Positions 8,042-15,087 of a stretch of DNA of 53,447 nt are shown piece by piece. The DNA is from Candidatus Gastranaerophilales bacterium. Its GTDB lineage: Bacteria > Cyanobacteriota > Vampirovibrionia > Gastranaerophilales > Gastranaerophilaceae. Made by a program: the position numbers and the translations under genes. Below the pieces are notes generated by a model. The model had not been told where the DNA came from and did no database searches. It saw only the letters and a list, made by a program, of their open reading frames with translations. Position 1 is the first letter of the stretch, and each line of letters opens with the position of its first letter. The DNA lies in the NCBI GenBank assembly GCA_944326605.1, contig CALVEM010000017.1, positions 1-53,447 of the forward strand. The letters are read 5' to 3'.

Positions 8042-8069
8042 TTGATTTCGATAATGTTTATGTTAATAT
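8042..8069 (+). promoter_or_regulatory. Promoter of tRNA-His
   Basis: TTGATT (8042-8047), a 16-bp spacer and TAATAT (8064-8069) lie 14 bp before the mature tRNA 5' end. Confidence 0.5.
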
Positions 8070-8083
8070 AAAAAGTAACGGAT

Positions 8084-8160
8084 GGCGTCTGTCGTCAAGT
8101 GGTTAAGACCTCGGATTGTGGTTCCGATATGCATGGGTTCGAATCCCATCAGACGCCCCA
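8084..8160 (+). tRNA. tRNA-His (GTG anticodon), CCA encoded
   Basis: A full cloverleaf can be drawn. The acceptor stem is GCGTCTG paired with CAGACGC. An extra 5' G at 8084 faces the discriminator C, the special G-1 identity element of tRNA-His. The anticodon stem TCGGA/TCCGA carries loop TTGTGGT (anticodon GTG). The T arm is ATGGG-TTCGAAT-CCCAT and the 3' CCA is encoded. The last 19 bases recur at 8337-8355. Confidence 0.97.
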
Positions 8161-8168
8161 TTTTTAAG

Positions 8169-8193
8169 AACTCTCCTATGGGGAGAGTTTTTT
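8169..8193 (+). terminator. Rho-independent terminator of tRNA-His
   Basis: AACTCTCC / GGAGAGTT stem with a 5-nt loop, followed by TTTT, 9 bp after the tRNA. Confidence 0.8.
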
Positions 8194-8195
8194 AA

Positions 8196-8336
8196 TGCGT
8201 GTGATGAGGATGAGAACCCGTCAAGGCGCAGCCTTTAAAAGGTTCGAGCGCGAGGCGGCAGAGAGCGGAGTGTTTTGCGAAAGTATGAAATACTGACGCA
8301 AAATACGAAGACTCGTTTAATGCCGCCGAGCAAGAC
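8196..8336. other. Structured GC-richer insert between tRNA-His and its 3' duplicate
   Basis: There is no open frame of note. The stretch is more GC-rich than its surroundings and folds as nested inverted repeats: GGCGGCA / TGCCGCC outside, TTTTGCG / CGCAAAA inside, and AGTAT / ATACT around a GAA loop. Together with the flanking 19-bp direct repeats it looks like a tiny integrated or degenerated element. Confidence 0.5.
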
Positions 8337-8355
8337 AATCCCATCAGACGCCCCA
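8337..8355 (+). repeat. Direct repeat of tRNA-His 3' end (att-like)
   Basis: AATCCCATCAGACGCCCCA is identical to the last 19 bases of tRNA-His (8142-8160). The next bases (ATTTTTAA against TTTTTAA) also agree with one extra A. This is the usual footprint of integration at a tRNA 3' end, though a local duplication would look similar. Confidence 0.8.
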
Positions 8356-8429
8356 ATTTTTAACATTTGCCTTTTCTGAGGCTTTTTTGTTATTTTAAAA
8401 TTCTTAAAGATGAATTGGGACTTTTAACT

Positions 8430-8882
8430 TTATTGTTTAATCCCCTCAATATCAAGTAGTTTCTTTTTAATATTAAGGCCTCCTGCATAGCCTGTGAGAG
8501 ATCCGTTTGAACCTATTATTCTGTGGCAGGGAATAATAATTACTACTGGATTTTTGTTGTTTGCCATTCCGACTGCACGTGAAGCTTTTTCGTTACCTGT
8601 CAATTTTGCGATATCTTTATAGCTTGCTGTTTTTCCGTAAGGTATGGATTTTAACGCTTCCCAAACTTTTTTTTGAAAATCAGTTCCGTGCAGTGACAGC
8701 GGAATATCAAATGTTTTACGCAGCCCTTTAAAGTATTCCTCAAGCTCTTTGTATGTTCTTTTTATTAGTTGAGTTTCTTTAATTTCGCAGTTTAATTTCT
8801 GGTATGAAATATTTGTTATAAAGCCGTCAGTCTCTGCAATAGAAACTTCTCCGACAGGTGTTCTATAAGTATACTGGTACAT
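8430..8882 (-). CDS. ogt: Methylated-DNA--protein-cysteine S-methyltransferase
   Basis: This suicide repair enzyme takes the methyl group of O6-methylguanine onto its own cysteine. Its 150 residues end with the canonical active site IIIPCHRIIG (C119), preceded by FQKKVWEALKSIPYGKTASY and SRAVGMANNKNP. These match the Ogt/MGMT C-terminal domain. No Ada N-terminal regulatory domain is present. The start codon overlaps the dedA stop by one base (TAATG), so the pair is probably translated together. Confidence 0.96.
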   Translation of the reverse strand: MYQYTYRTPVGEVSIAETDGFITNISYQKLNCEIKETQLIKRTYKELEEYFKGLRKTFDIPLSLHGTDFQKKVWEALKSIPYGKTASYKDIAKLTGNEKASRAVGMANNKNPVVIIIPCHRIIGSNGSLTGYAGGLNIKKKLLDIEGIKQ

Positions 8883-9508
8883 TATGATTCCTTTAAGTGT
8901 TTAATGTGTTTGTATATATACAAAGCACCTAAAACTACGAAAATTACCACAATAGCAATATCAAATTTATGCCAGATATGTTTGAAAGCTTCCATGTTTT
9001 GCCCCATTTTTACACCGACATAGACAAGAACATAGCTCCAAACAAGTGATCCCAGAAAAGTTAGAGTAAAAAATATTCTTTTTTTTGCTTTTAAAATTCC
9101 TGCAGGAAGAGATATAAATGTTCTTACAACAGGAAGCATTCTGCATAAGAAGAATGCCCAGTCGCCATATTTTTCGACCCATTTGTCGGCTTCTTCAAGG
9201 TCTTTATGTGATATAAGAAAATATTTCCCGTATTTTTCTACGAATTTTCTGCCGCCGAAGTAACCTAGATAATAAGATGGAATGGAGCCCAGCACACATC
9301 CAAAAGCGCCCGCAAATGCTGCTATGTGAAAATTCATTTCGCCTTTACTTACAATATAACCTGCAAACGGTAAAATTGCTTCACTCGGAAGCGGAATGTT
9401 GCAGGATTCAATTGCCATTAAAAGGCTTATTCCCCATGGTCCCATTAATGTTATTATATGTTCTATAAAACTTACTAAATATCCCAAAATTGAATTTATA
9501 ATTTCCAT
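8882..9508 (-). CDS. DedA family membrane protein
   Basis: The protein is a 208-residue polytopic membrane protein of the DedA/SNARE-associated (VTT) family. Conserved features include ESCNIPLPSEAILPFAGY near the N-terminus and FLCRMLPVVRTFISLPAG, which carries the family's R-x3-P-x2-R motif. A C-terminal hydrophobic helix ends in KHIKHLKES. Bacterial DedA proteins support membrane homeostasis and have been linked to undecaprenyl-phosphate or lipid flipping; the substrate here is unknown. It precedes ogt, overlapping by one base. Confidence 0.92.
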   Translation of the reverse strand: MEIINSILGYLVSFIEHIITLMGPWGISLLMAIESCNIPLPSEAILPFAGYIVSKGEMNFHIAAFAGAFGCVLGSIPSYYLGYFGGRKFVEKYGKYFLISHKDLEEADKWVEKYGDWAFFLCRMLPVVRTFISLPAGILKAKKRIFFTLTFLGSLVWSYVLVYVGVKMGQNMEAFKHIWHKFDIAIVVIFVVLGALYIYKHIKHLKES

Positions 9509-9566
9509 AATCCCTCTCTTTTTAATATATTAATTTTATCAAAAACATTGTTTTTTGTACCTTTTG

Positions 9567-9595
9567 TTGATAATTTTATTTACATCTGTTATAAT
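9567..9595 (+). promoter_or_regulatory. Strong promoter of G-tract prepilin locus 1
   Basis: TTGATA (9567-9572), a 17-bp spacer and TATAAT (9590-9595) are followed by AGGAG about 10 bp before the ATG at 9633. Confidence 0.75.
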
Positions 9596-9632
9596 AAATG
9601 GGTTGTTATGTCGCAAGAAAGGAGAAGCTTAT

Positions 9633-10951
9633 ATGTTAAAGAATTTTGACACCTTCGGGGGGGGGGCACTGTAGGCTCCGCCGAAGGCAAAAACGCAATT
9701 AGATGCGAAGATGCTAAGAGGCATAGATGCAAAGCAAGTATCATTCATGTCATCCTGAATTTATTTCAGGATCTCTTAACCGGAAGCAAAGATGTCAAGA
9801 GGCGAAGAGGCAAAGTTAGTTTAAAGATATTAGGATACTATGGCAGTAGGGCACTAAGAATTATCTTGAAACTTTCAGGTAATCTAAATGTGTCGGATGG
9901 AACGTCTACGTTCCACCTCGCCCCTTGCGGGAGAGGTCACAATTTCTTGGCGAACGAATGTGAGCTTAGAAATTTGGGTGAGGGGGTAGTTAGATGCAAA
10001 GACGTTAAGATGCAAAGATGCGAAGCTGTAATCAATAATAAATTAGCAATCTGTCATCCCGAACTTGGTTCGGGATCTCAAGAGATTCTGAAACACGGAG
10101 GTCAATCCGACGTTCAAGAGATCCTGAAACGAGTTCAGGATGACATTAATATTTTCCTGAAACGAACTTATTCACATATTAACCTATTCTCTTATTCACC
10201 TCATAAACGCGCAGCGTTTACGCTAGCAGAGGTTTTAATCACCCTCGGGATAATCGGTGTAGTAGCAGCAATGACATTACCAGTGTTGATTTCGAAATAT
10301 CAGGAAAGGTCTTGGTTAACTTCTTTTAAAAGAACGTATTCTGTTTTGTATCAGGCATATTTAGGTGCTTATCAGGAAAACGGAATAGCAAGTACCTGGT
10401 GTCCGGCAAAAAATAGTGATTGTTCCAAAACTTATTTTGATATTCTGTCACCTCATTTAAAGGTTGTAGAAATTTGGGGCTTTGATATTCCTGACATTTT
10501 GTATAAAGTAACCTATAGAGATCTGGATGGTGGTGGAATTGGTTATAATAGTATTTTTACAACAAATCATTATAAGTTTGTTTTGAATGACGGAACAATA
10601 ATTGGTATCGGTTATGATGGTGATTTAAATATGCCATTATTAGATGTTGATACTAATGGTTTAAAAGGTCCTAACCAATTTGGTAAAGATCTTTTTCATA
10701 TATCATTGAACAGTAAAAATAATTATCCTGTCATATCCGGTTTTGCAAAATGGTGGATGTATGATAATTTATCTTGTGCTACAGTCAAGGCAGGTGGTGC
10801 AGGTACTTTTTGGAGTGGTGCCGGGTGTTCCTTATGGATAATCTCAACCGGCAATATGGACTATCTGCATAGGAATTTAACATTAGATGAATGGCATAGT
10901 GCTGTAAAGAATTTACTTGTTGATTTATATAAAGATTCATTAGATAAATAA
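9633..10951 (+). CDS. Prepilin-type protein, frame broken at a G10 tract
   Basis: The promoter and Shine-Dalgarno point to an ATG at 9633 (MLKNFDTFGGG), but the frame stops just after the G10 tract (9657-9666). The prepilin frame is open continuously from 9668 to 10951. One more G, or two fewer, would join the two parts into about 440 residues. The prepilin motif AAFTLAEVLITLGIIGVVAA begins near 10217 with Ala at -1 and Glu at +5. The C-terminal domain has DVDTNGLKGPNQFGKDLF, shared with the other prepilins here. The long leader is largely built from dispersed repeats, including HPELGSGSQ peptides. Its last part, KRTYSHINLFSYSPHK, is conserved in the prepilin at 47074. An internal start is possible. 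Likely a secreted or assembled pseudopilin. Confidence 0.7.
9657..9666 (+). repeat. G10 homopolymer tract, locus 1
   Basis: Ten consecutive G in the context TTCG10CACTGTAGGCTCC. With n=10 the upstream start runs into TAG two codons later; with n=8 or 11 it enters the prepilin frame. Confidence 0.85.
9701..9856 (+). repeat. Degenerate 8-bp tandem repeats
   Basis: AGATGCGA-AGATGCTA-AGAGGCAT-AGATGCAA style octamers run at 9701-9734. Further runs are at 9790-9815 (AGATGTCA AGAGGCGA AGAGGCAA) and 9824-9856 (AGATATTA GGATACTA TGGCAGTA GGGCACTA). A family C palindromic repeat sits between them at 9749-9775. Confidence 0.7.
9912..9986 (+). repeat. Dispersed repeat, family D
   Basis: This copy in the prepilin leader starts at CGCCCCTTGCGGGAGAGG and ends TTAGAAATTTGGGTGAGGG. 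It is the closest relative of the segment inside prmA at 5717-5790. Confidence 0.7.
9992..10025 (+). repeat. Degenerate 8-bp tandem repeats
   Basis: Four octamers AGATGCAA, AGACGTTA, AGATGCAA, AGATGCGA follow directly on each other. They belong to the same family as 9701-9856 and the reverse-strand array at 33448-33483. Confidence 0.7.
10053..10144. repeat. Composite family C palindromic repeat
   Basis: A forward unit (GTCATCCCGAACTTG then GTTCGGGATCTC) and an inverted unit (GAGATCCTGAAACGAG then TTCAGGATGAC) surround a spacer containing GGAGGTCAATCCGACG. The same composite occurs at 47258-47364. Both are translated in the prepilin leaders. Confidence 0.75.
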
Positions 10952-10952
10952 C

Positions 10953-10982
10953 AAAAAGACCGTGTTTTAAACGGTCTTTTTG
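10953..10982. terminator. Bidirectional terminator between prepilin and glnA
   Basis: AAAAAGACCGT / ACGGTCTTTTT forms an 11-bp stem with a 7-nt loop. It has T runs on both strands and sits between two convergent genes. Confidence 0.9.
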
Positions 10983-10991
10983 TTCGAATAT

Positions 10992-12356
10992 TTAATATCT
11001 TTCGAGATATCTGTCTATTTCCCATTGAGAAACGTAAGTTCTGAATGAATCCCACTCTTTTTTCTTTGCAGTCAAGAATTCGTTAAAGATATGTTCTCCG
11101 AGTGCGGCACGTGATACAAGCGACTTGTCAAAATAATCAAGAGCTTCTGCAAGGCTTCCGGGAAGAGCGTCAATTCTCTGTTTTTTGCGTTCTTTACTTG
11201 TCAATTTATAAATGTTGCTTTCAACAGGTGCCGGGGGATCAATTTTGTTCCTAACCCCGTCAAGGCAGGCTTCTAAAATCGCTGCAAATGCAAGATAAGG
11301 ATTGCAGGCAGGATCCGGAGAACGAAGTTCTACTCTGGTGGAGCTTCCGCGTTTCGCCGGAACTCTTAAAAGAGCGCTTCTGTTAGCTAACGACCACGCA
11401 AGATATACGGGAGCTTCATAACCCGGGACAAGACGTTTAAAGCTGTTTACTGTCGGGTTTAATACTGCTGTTATACTCTTTACGTGTTTCAGCATCCCGC
11501 CGATTGAATATTTTGCGATATCTGAAAGCTGGTATTCAGCTTGTTCATCAAAAAATGCATTTTTACCGTCTTTAAACAGCGAAATATTACAGTGCATACC
11601 GGAACCATTTATGCCGTAAATTGGTTTTGGCATAAATGTTGCATGAAGATTATGTTTGGCGGCAATTGCTTTTACCGCAATTTTAAACGTTGCAACATTA
11701 TCTGCCGCCGTTAGAGCATCTGCATAGCGGAAGTCAACTTCATGCTGACCGTCTGCAACTTCATGGTGAGACGCTTCTATGTCAAATCCCATTTCCTGTA
11801 ACGTAAGAACAATATCAGAACGAACATCTTCACCTAAATCTTCAGGTCCTACATCGTAATAACCTGCGCTGTCCTGTGTTGTTGTTGTTACATTGCCGTC
11901 TTTGTCTTTTGAAAACAGGAAAAATTCAGCTTCGGGACCAATATTCATAGAAAATCCCATTTTTTCAGCCTCTTTCATAACTCGTTTTAAATTGCATCTC
12001 GGGCAGCCTTCAAACGGAGTTCCGTCTGCATTGTAAATATCGCAAATCAATCTTGCCGAATGCATGCCATCTTTTTCTCTCCATGGAAGAAGCTGAAAAG
12101 AATTCTTGTCAGGATAGAAAAACATATCTGATGTTTCAATACTTCTAAATCCTTTAATAGATGATCCGTCAAGCATAATTTCGTTATTTAAAATCTTTTC
12201 AATATGCTGTGACGGTACAGTCATATTTTTAACCTGTCCGTTTAAATCAACGAACTGTAATTTAATAAATTTTATATTGTACTCTTTGATATACCCCTTA
12301 ATATCATCTTCGCTGAATTGTCTGCTATCCAGACGTGTGTGGGAAAATTCTTTCAT
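10992..12356 (-). CDS. glnA: Glutamine synthetase, type I (alpha-like)
   Basis: GlnA makes glutamine from glutamate, ammonia and ATP. The 454 residues include FVDLNGQVKNMTVP, DGSSIKGF, the GPEAEFFLF metal-binding segment, NGSGMHCN and the PAKRGSSTRVELRSPDPACN ATP/glutamate region. The segment NIYKLTSKERKKQ resembles the GSI-alpha form rather than the adenylylated GSI-beta form, so covalent regulation is less likely. A good promoter (12392-12420) and AGAGG Shine-Dalgarno precede it. A perfect RpaB-type HLR1 box lies about 220 bp further upstream. The gene is monocistronic between two terminator-like regions. Confidence 0.97.
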   Translation of the reverse strand: MKEFSHTRLDSRQFSEDDIKGYIKEYNIKFIKLQFVDLNGQVKNMTVPSQHIEKILNNEIMLDGSSIKGFRSIETSDMFFYPDKNSFQLLPWREKDGMHSARLICDIYNADGTPFEGCPRCNLKRVMKEAEKMGFSMNIGPEAEFFLFSKDKDGNVTTTTQDSAGYYDVGPEDLGEDVRSDIVLTLQEMGFDIEASHHEVADGQHEVDFRYADALTAADNVATFKIAVKAIAAKHNLHATFMPKPIYGINGSGMHCNISLFKDGKNAFFDEQAEYQLSDIAKYSIGGMLKHVKSITAVLNPTVNSFKRLVPGYEAPVYLAWSLANRSALLRVPAKRGSSTRVELRSPDPACNPYLAFAAILEACLDGVRNKIDPPAPVESNIYKLTSKERKKQRIDALPGSLAEALDYFDKSLVSRAALGEHIFNEFLTAKKKEWDSFRTYVSQWEIDRYLERY

Positions 12357-12391
12357 ACAAACCTCTTTTCTAAAATCATATCAACTAATCT

Positions 12392-12420
12392 ATTACAATA
12401 CGTTTTGTCATAAAGGTCAA
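12392..12420 (-). promoter_or_regulatory. Promoter of glnA
   Basis: On the minus strand, TTGACC (12420-12415), a 17-bp spacer and TGTAAT (12397-12392) lie about 35 bp before the glnA ATG. Confidence 0.6.
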
Positions 12421-12608
12421 GTATTTTACGTATAAAGATTAAATAAAGAAGTAAGAATTTTTAAGTTGTAATTTAAATGTTTTTCTAAAAATAGTGTTAA
12501 ATATGTAAATTTTTTGGGTATATATAAATTGGAAATAGGGATATTAAGTTTAGAGAAGTAAAAATATCAATTTTCTGAAACAGTTTACATAAGTTCGATT
12601 TGTGGATA

Positions 12609-12626
12609 TTTGTAACGAAATGTAAC
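12609..12626 (-). promoter_or_regulatory. HLR1 box (predicted RpaB site)
   Basis: The minus strand reads GTTACATTTCGTTACAAA, a full match to the cyanobacterial HLR1 consensus (G/T)TTACA(T/A)2 N2 (G/T)TTACA(T/A)2. On the plus strand it appears as two tandem TGTAACGAAA units. It could act on glnA (leftward) or on the candidate small RNA (rightward). Confidence 0.6.
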
Positions 12627-12659
12627 GAAATAAATAAGATATAGCAATTATATACTCAA

Positions 12660-12838
12660 AAAATACTTTATTAATATGTAAGCAATAAATAATAAACATT
12701 ATGAGGAATTAAATAAACACGAGACATAAACTACACACTAACTATTTACACTACCTACTACACACTAACCTTCTACACACACGAGGAATTACGTAAAAAG
12801 AATTCCGAACTCTATCTTCCAGATAGGGTTTTTTTTTG
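12660..12838 (+). ncRNA. Candidate small RNA with terminator
   Basis: A G-poor, CA-rich stretch (ACTACACACTAACTATTTAC-like) without an open frame ends in a strong plus-strand terminator at 12810-12837. No annotated plus-strand gene precedes that terminator, so a short transcript is a reasonable guess. The 5' end is uncertain; TATACT at 12651 is a possible -10. The HLR1 box is just upstream. Confidence 0.3.
12810..12837 (+). terminator. Orphan Rho-independent terminator
   Basis: CTCTATCT / AGATAGGG (8 bp with one G-T pair) with a TCC loop and a nine-T tail. No protein gene upstream on this strand. Confidence 0.75.
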
Positions 12839-13002
12839 CGAGCGTGCCGCTAGACCCAGCGACGTAGATGTTGTTAAAAACTTGTACAATCTAAACTAAA
12901 AAAGAAGCGTGCTGCTCGAACCGCCATTGAGAGAGATTGATTAAAGGATTGTAAGGTAGTTTAATTCACTCACTGATTGAGGAGGAAATAAGAGAGGATA
13001 TT

Positions 13003-13046
13003 GATATGTGTGACAATTATAGCTATTGTTAGTGTAAATTGCGGTA
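13003..13046 (+). repeat. Partial copy of MITE-like element end
   Basis: TGACAATTATAGCTATTGTT then AGTGTAAATTGCGGTATAAG aligns with TGACAATTTAGATATTGTTT then TATGTAAACTGCGATATAAG at 31914-31952. The internal ACAAT/ATTGT stem is kept in both. Confidence 0.6.
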
Positions 13047-13101
13047 TAAGGACCTGAAATGTTAATAATGTCTCTTTCTAGAAAGAAAGTTGAAGAGATG
13101 G

Positions 13102-15048
13102 TTAAATTATTGGCGGAAAGACCATGTCAATATATTTTTGATAATCTTCAGGTTCAAAAAATCCAACGGAAAATTCCGCGCAATTATAACCTAACTGTTG
13201 AGCGTCCGGAACTTCTATCGGCGGGCCTGCAGGTGTTGAACGGGAAGGATTTTTAGGGCTGGAAATTACGCCGGTACTTCTCAAAAGCGTTATAAGAAGC
13301 GATTTTTCTTTTACTTCGTATTCTGTTAAGCCTTTTGTGATGACGCCAAATCCCTGTGCACTGACATATCTCTGCATCGGAGCGAAGTTTGTTTTAACTT
13401 CAATTCCTCTAACTTTTGGCAAATGTTGTCGCATATCATAATACGGGTCAAATTTTCTGTGTATAATTGTGTTCAAATCTTCAGAATATGTTTCCGTAAC
13501 AGGTGATTTAAGGTTAAATTTTACCTGCCATAGCTTATTTTTAAGCTTGTTATTCCATTCTATCTTAAAGTTTACGAGTTCTCCCTGAACTTCTACCTGT
13601 ACATCAAAAAAGCTTGTTTTTATTATATTGTTTTTGAATGAATAAATTTCTGCTTTTTCTCCTTTGTCATCTTCAACAGCGCCGAAATTGTATGTATCGC
13701 CGTTATCTTGAAAACGAACAAATTCCATAGAAACACCGCAAGCAGCCCTGCCGCCTTTAACAAAGGGGGCGATATATATTTTGCCGTTTTTGACTTCGAA
13801 ATTAATCTCAGGTTTTATGGCAGGAGAGTATTTAAGAGTATAAATATCCGTAAAATCCTCTGTTACTGGAATTTTTTGAGTGTCATAGAGAAGAGAATTT
13901 TCTACCCCGAAATGTTTTGAGACAACCTTGTATTCAGGGATAAGCTCTTTGTGTTCCATAACAGGAGTTTTAAAGTTATATTCAAGCCTTAATTCTTCAA
14001 TAATTGTGTTTGCGATTTGTATAATCTTTTCATAACGTGTAATATTTTCTCTGTGAACTAAATCCGTAGAACATCCGTAAATCCCGTCGTGTGCCTGATT
14101 TCTCAAAAGAAGCTTATATGCATATTCTATAATTGCATTGTATTGCGATCCGTATTTTTTCTGTAATTTGTCAGCCTGTTCAAGTAAATATGTGCATTTT
14201 ACGTTGTATTGTTTAAGCTTCATCCTCGTGGAATAAGAGCCTTGAAGAATAAATGTAAGGCTGTTATCCCTGAGTTCGTCATTCCATTCACAGGCTTTAA
14301 AATTATCTTTTACGAGTTCAAAGTATTCAAACGGGTTCGAAAGTTTTATTTCGTAATCATCCAGTAGGCTGTTGACCTTACTTATTTGTTCTGTAATATC
14401 CGGTTCAACCCCTAGGTGATCCGCTCCAATCGGCAATAGCAGATAATCCTCTGATTTTGCGGCAATTTTATCAAGATTACCTTTGAGCCATTCGGCTTTT
14501 TGTTCAATAGTCATAGGAGCAGAGAAAATATCCATAAAATATCCGCGGATAAGGTTTACGGTATTAATGCCATTGAATGTAAATTCTGACGGAATATCTC
14601 CGCAGCCTCTCCATACGATACATTTATCAAGCCCGAATTTTTTTAGTAACGGCGGAACATTTTTGCTGTGTCCGAAAGTGTCGGCAAAATATCCGATAAA
14701 ATCAGTACAGCCAAAATCTTTTGAAATTTTTAACCCAATTTCAAGATTTTTTTCAAAAACAGTTCTGTCTGTCAGAAATTCGTCAATTAGTGTATAAAAA
14801 GGGCCTATAAAGAGTTTTTTTTCTTCAATGAATTTTCTTACCTGTTTTTCTTTTTCGGGTCTTATCTCTAAATAATCAAGAAGCGCACCGACCTGCCCGT
14901 CAAAATAAAATGACGGAATTTTATCATTTTCAAGAAGTTCAAGAACACTATCAAAAACTCTCAAAAGTCTTAATCTGAAAACTTCAAATTCTCTGTACCA
15001 TTCTCTGTCCCAGTGTGTATGTAAATATGCAATAACTGTTTTTTTCAT
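13102..15048 (-). CDS. Glycoside hydrolase family 38 (alpha-mannosidase-like)
   Basis: The N-terminus has the GH38 zinc site HTHWDREW (H12, D14), and GYFADTFGHSKNVPPLL carries the catalytic nucleophile D123. About 648 residues is somewhat shorter than many GH38 enzymes (mannosylglycerate hydrolase MngB or alpha-mannosidases), but the C-terminal beta-domain is recognisable. I start at 15048 (MKKTVIAYLH): a TATAAT at 15075-15070 would begin the transcript near 15063, downstream of the alternative ATG at 15066. No signal peptide is seen, so substrates are probably cytoplasmic sugars. A HAD sugar-phosphatase-like gene lies just upstream. Confidence 0.9.
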   Translation of the reverse strand: MKKTVIAYLHTHWDREWYREFEVFRLRLLRVFDSVLELLENDKIPSFYFDGQVGALLDYLEIRPEKEKQVRKFIEEKKLFIGPFYTLIDEFLTDRTVFEKNLEIGLKISKDFGCTDFIGYFADTFGHSKNVPPLLKKFGLDKCIVWRGCGDIPSEFTFNGINTVNLIRGYFMDIFSAPMTIEQKAEWLKGNLDKIAAKSEDYLLLPIGADHLGVEPDITEQISKVNSLLDDYEIKLSNPFEYFELVKDNFKACEWNDELRDNSLTFILQGSYSTRMKLKQYNVKCTYLLEQADKLQKKYGSQYNAIIEYAYKLLLRNQAHDGIYGCSTDLVHRENITRYEKIIQIANTIIEELRLEYNFKTPVMEHKELIPEYKVVSKHFGVENSLLYDTQKIPVTEDFTDIYTLKYSPAIKPEINFEVKNGKIYIAPFVKGGRAACGVSMEFVRFQDNGDTYNFGAVEDDKGEKAEIYSFKNNIIKTSFFDVQVEVQGELVNFKIEWNNKLKNKLWQVKFNLKSPVTETYSEDLNTIIHRKFDPYYDMRQHLPKVRGIEVKTNFAPMQRYVSAQGFGVITKGLTEYEVKEKSLLITLLRSTGVISSPKNPSRSTPAGPPIEVPDAQQLGYNCAEFSVGFFEPEDYQKYIDMVFPPII

Positions 15049-15087
15049 AATTAATTTGTAGCACATTTAATTATATAGTGCAAAAGT

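Larger units (their letters stand above)
12357..13101. other. Long intergenic region upstream of glnA
   Basis: The 745 bp carry no convincing protein gene. From left to right they hold the glnA promoter, a perfect HLR1 box, a G-poor CA-rich stretch ending in a plus-strand terminator (possible small RNA), and two GC-richer tags (GAGCGTGCCGCT, AGCGTGCTGCTCG). Next come an 8-codon frame after GAGGAGG (ATG at 13005) and a segment matching the right end of the MITE-like element at 31819. Confidence 0.6.

Noticed and set aside
12357..12660. NtcA box (GTA-N8-TAC) before glnA
   Set aside because: The best candidate has TAA in place of TAC; no convincing NtcA site was found.
13005..13031. Eight-codon frame MCDNYSYC after GAGGAGG/AGAGAGG
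   Set aside because: The ribosome site is good, but the peptide lies in a segment homologous to the MITE-like element, whose other copy has an unrelated four-codon frame.
13059..13256. Plus-strand frame starting MSLSRKKVEEMVKLLAERP at the GH38 3' end
   Set aside because: The start looks protein-like, but most of it is antisense to the end of the GH38 gene and it has no ribosome site. It could be a gene remnant; not enough to annotate.
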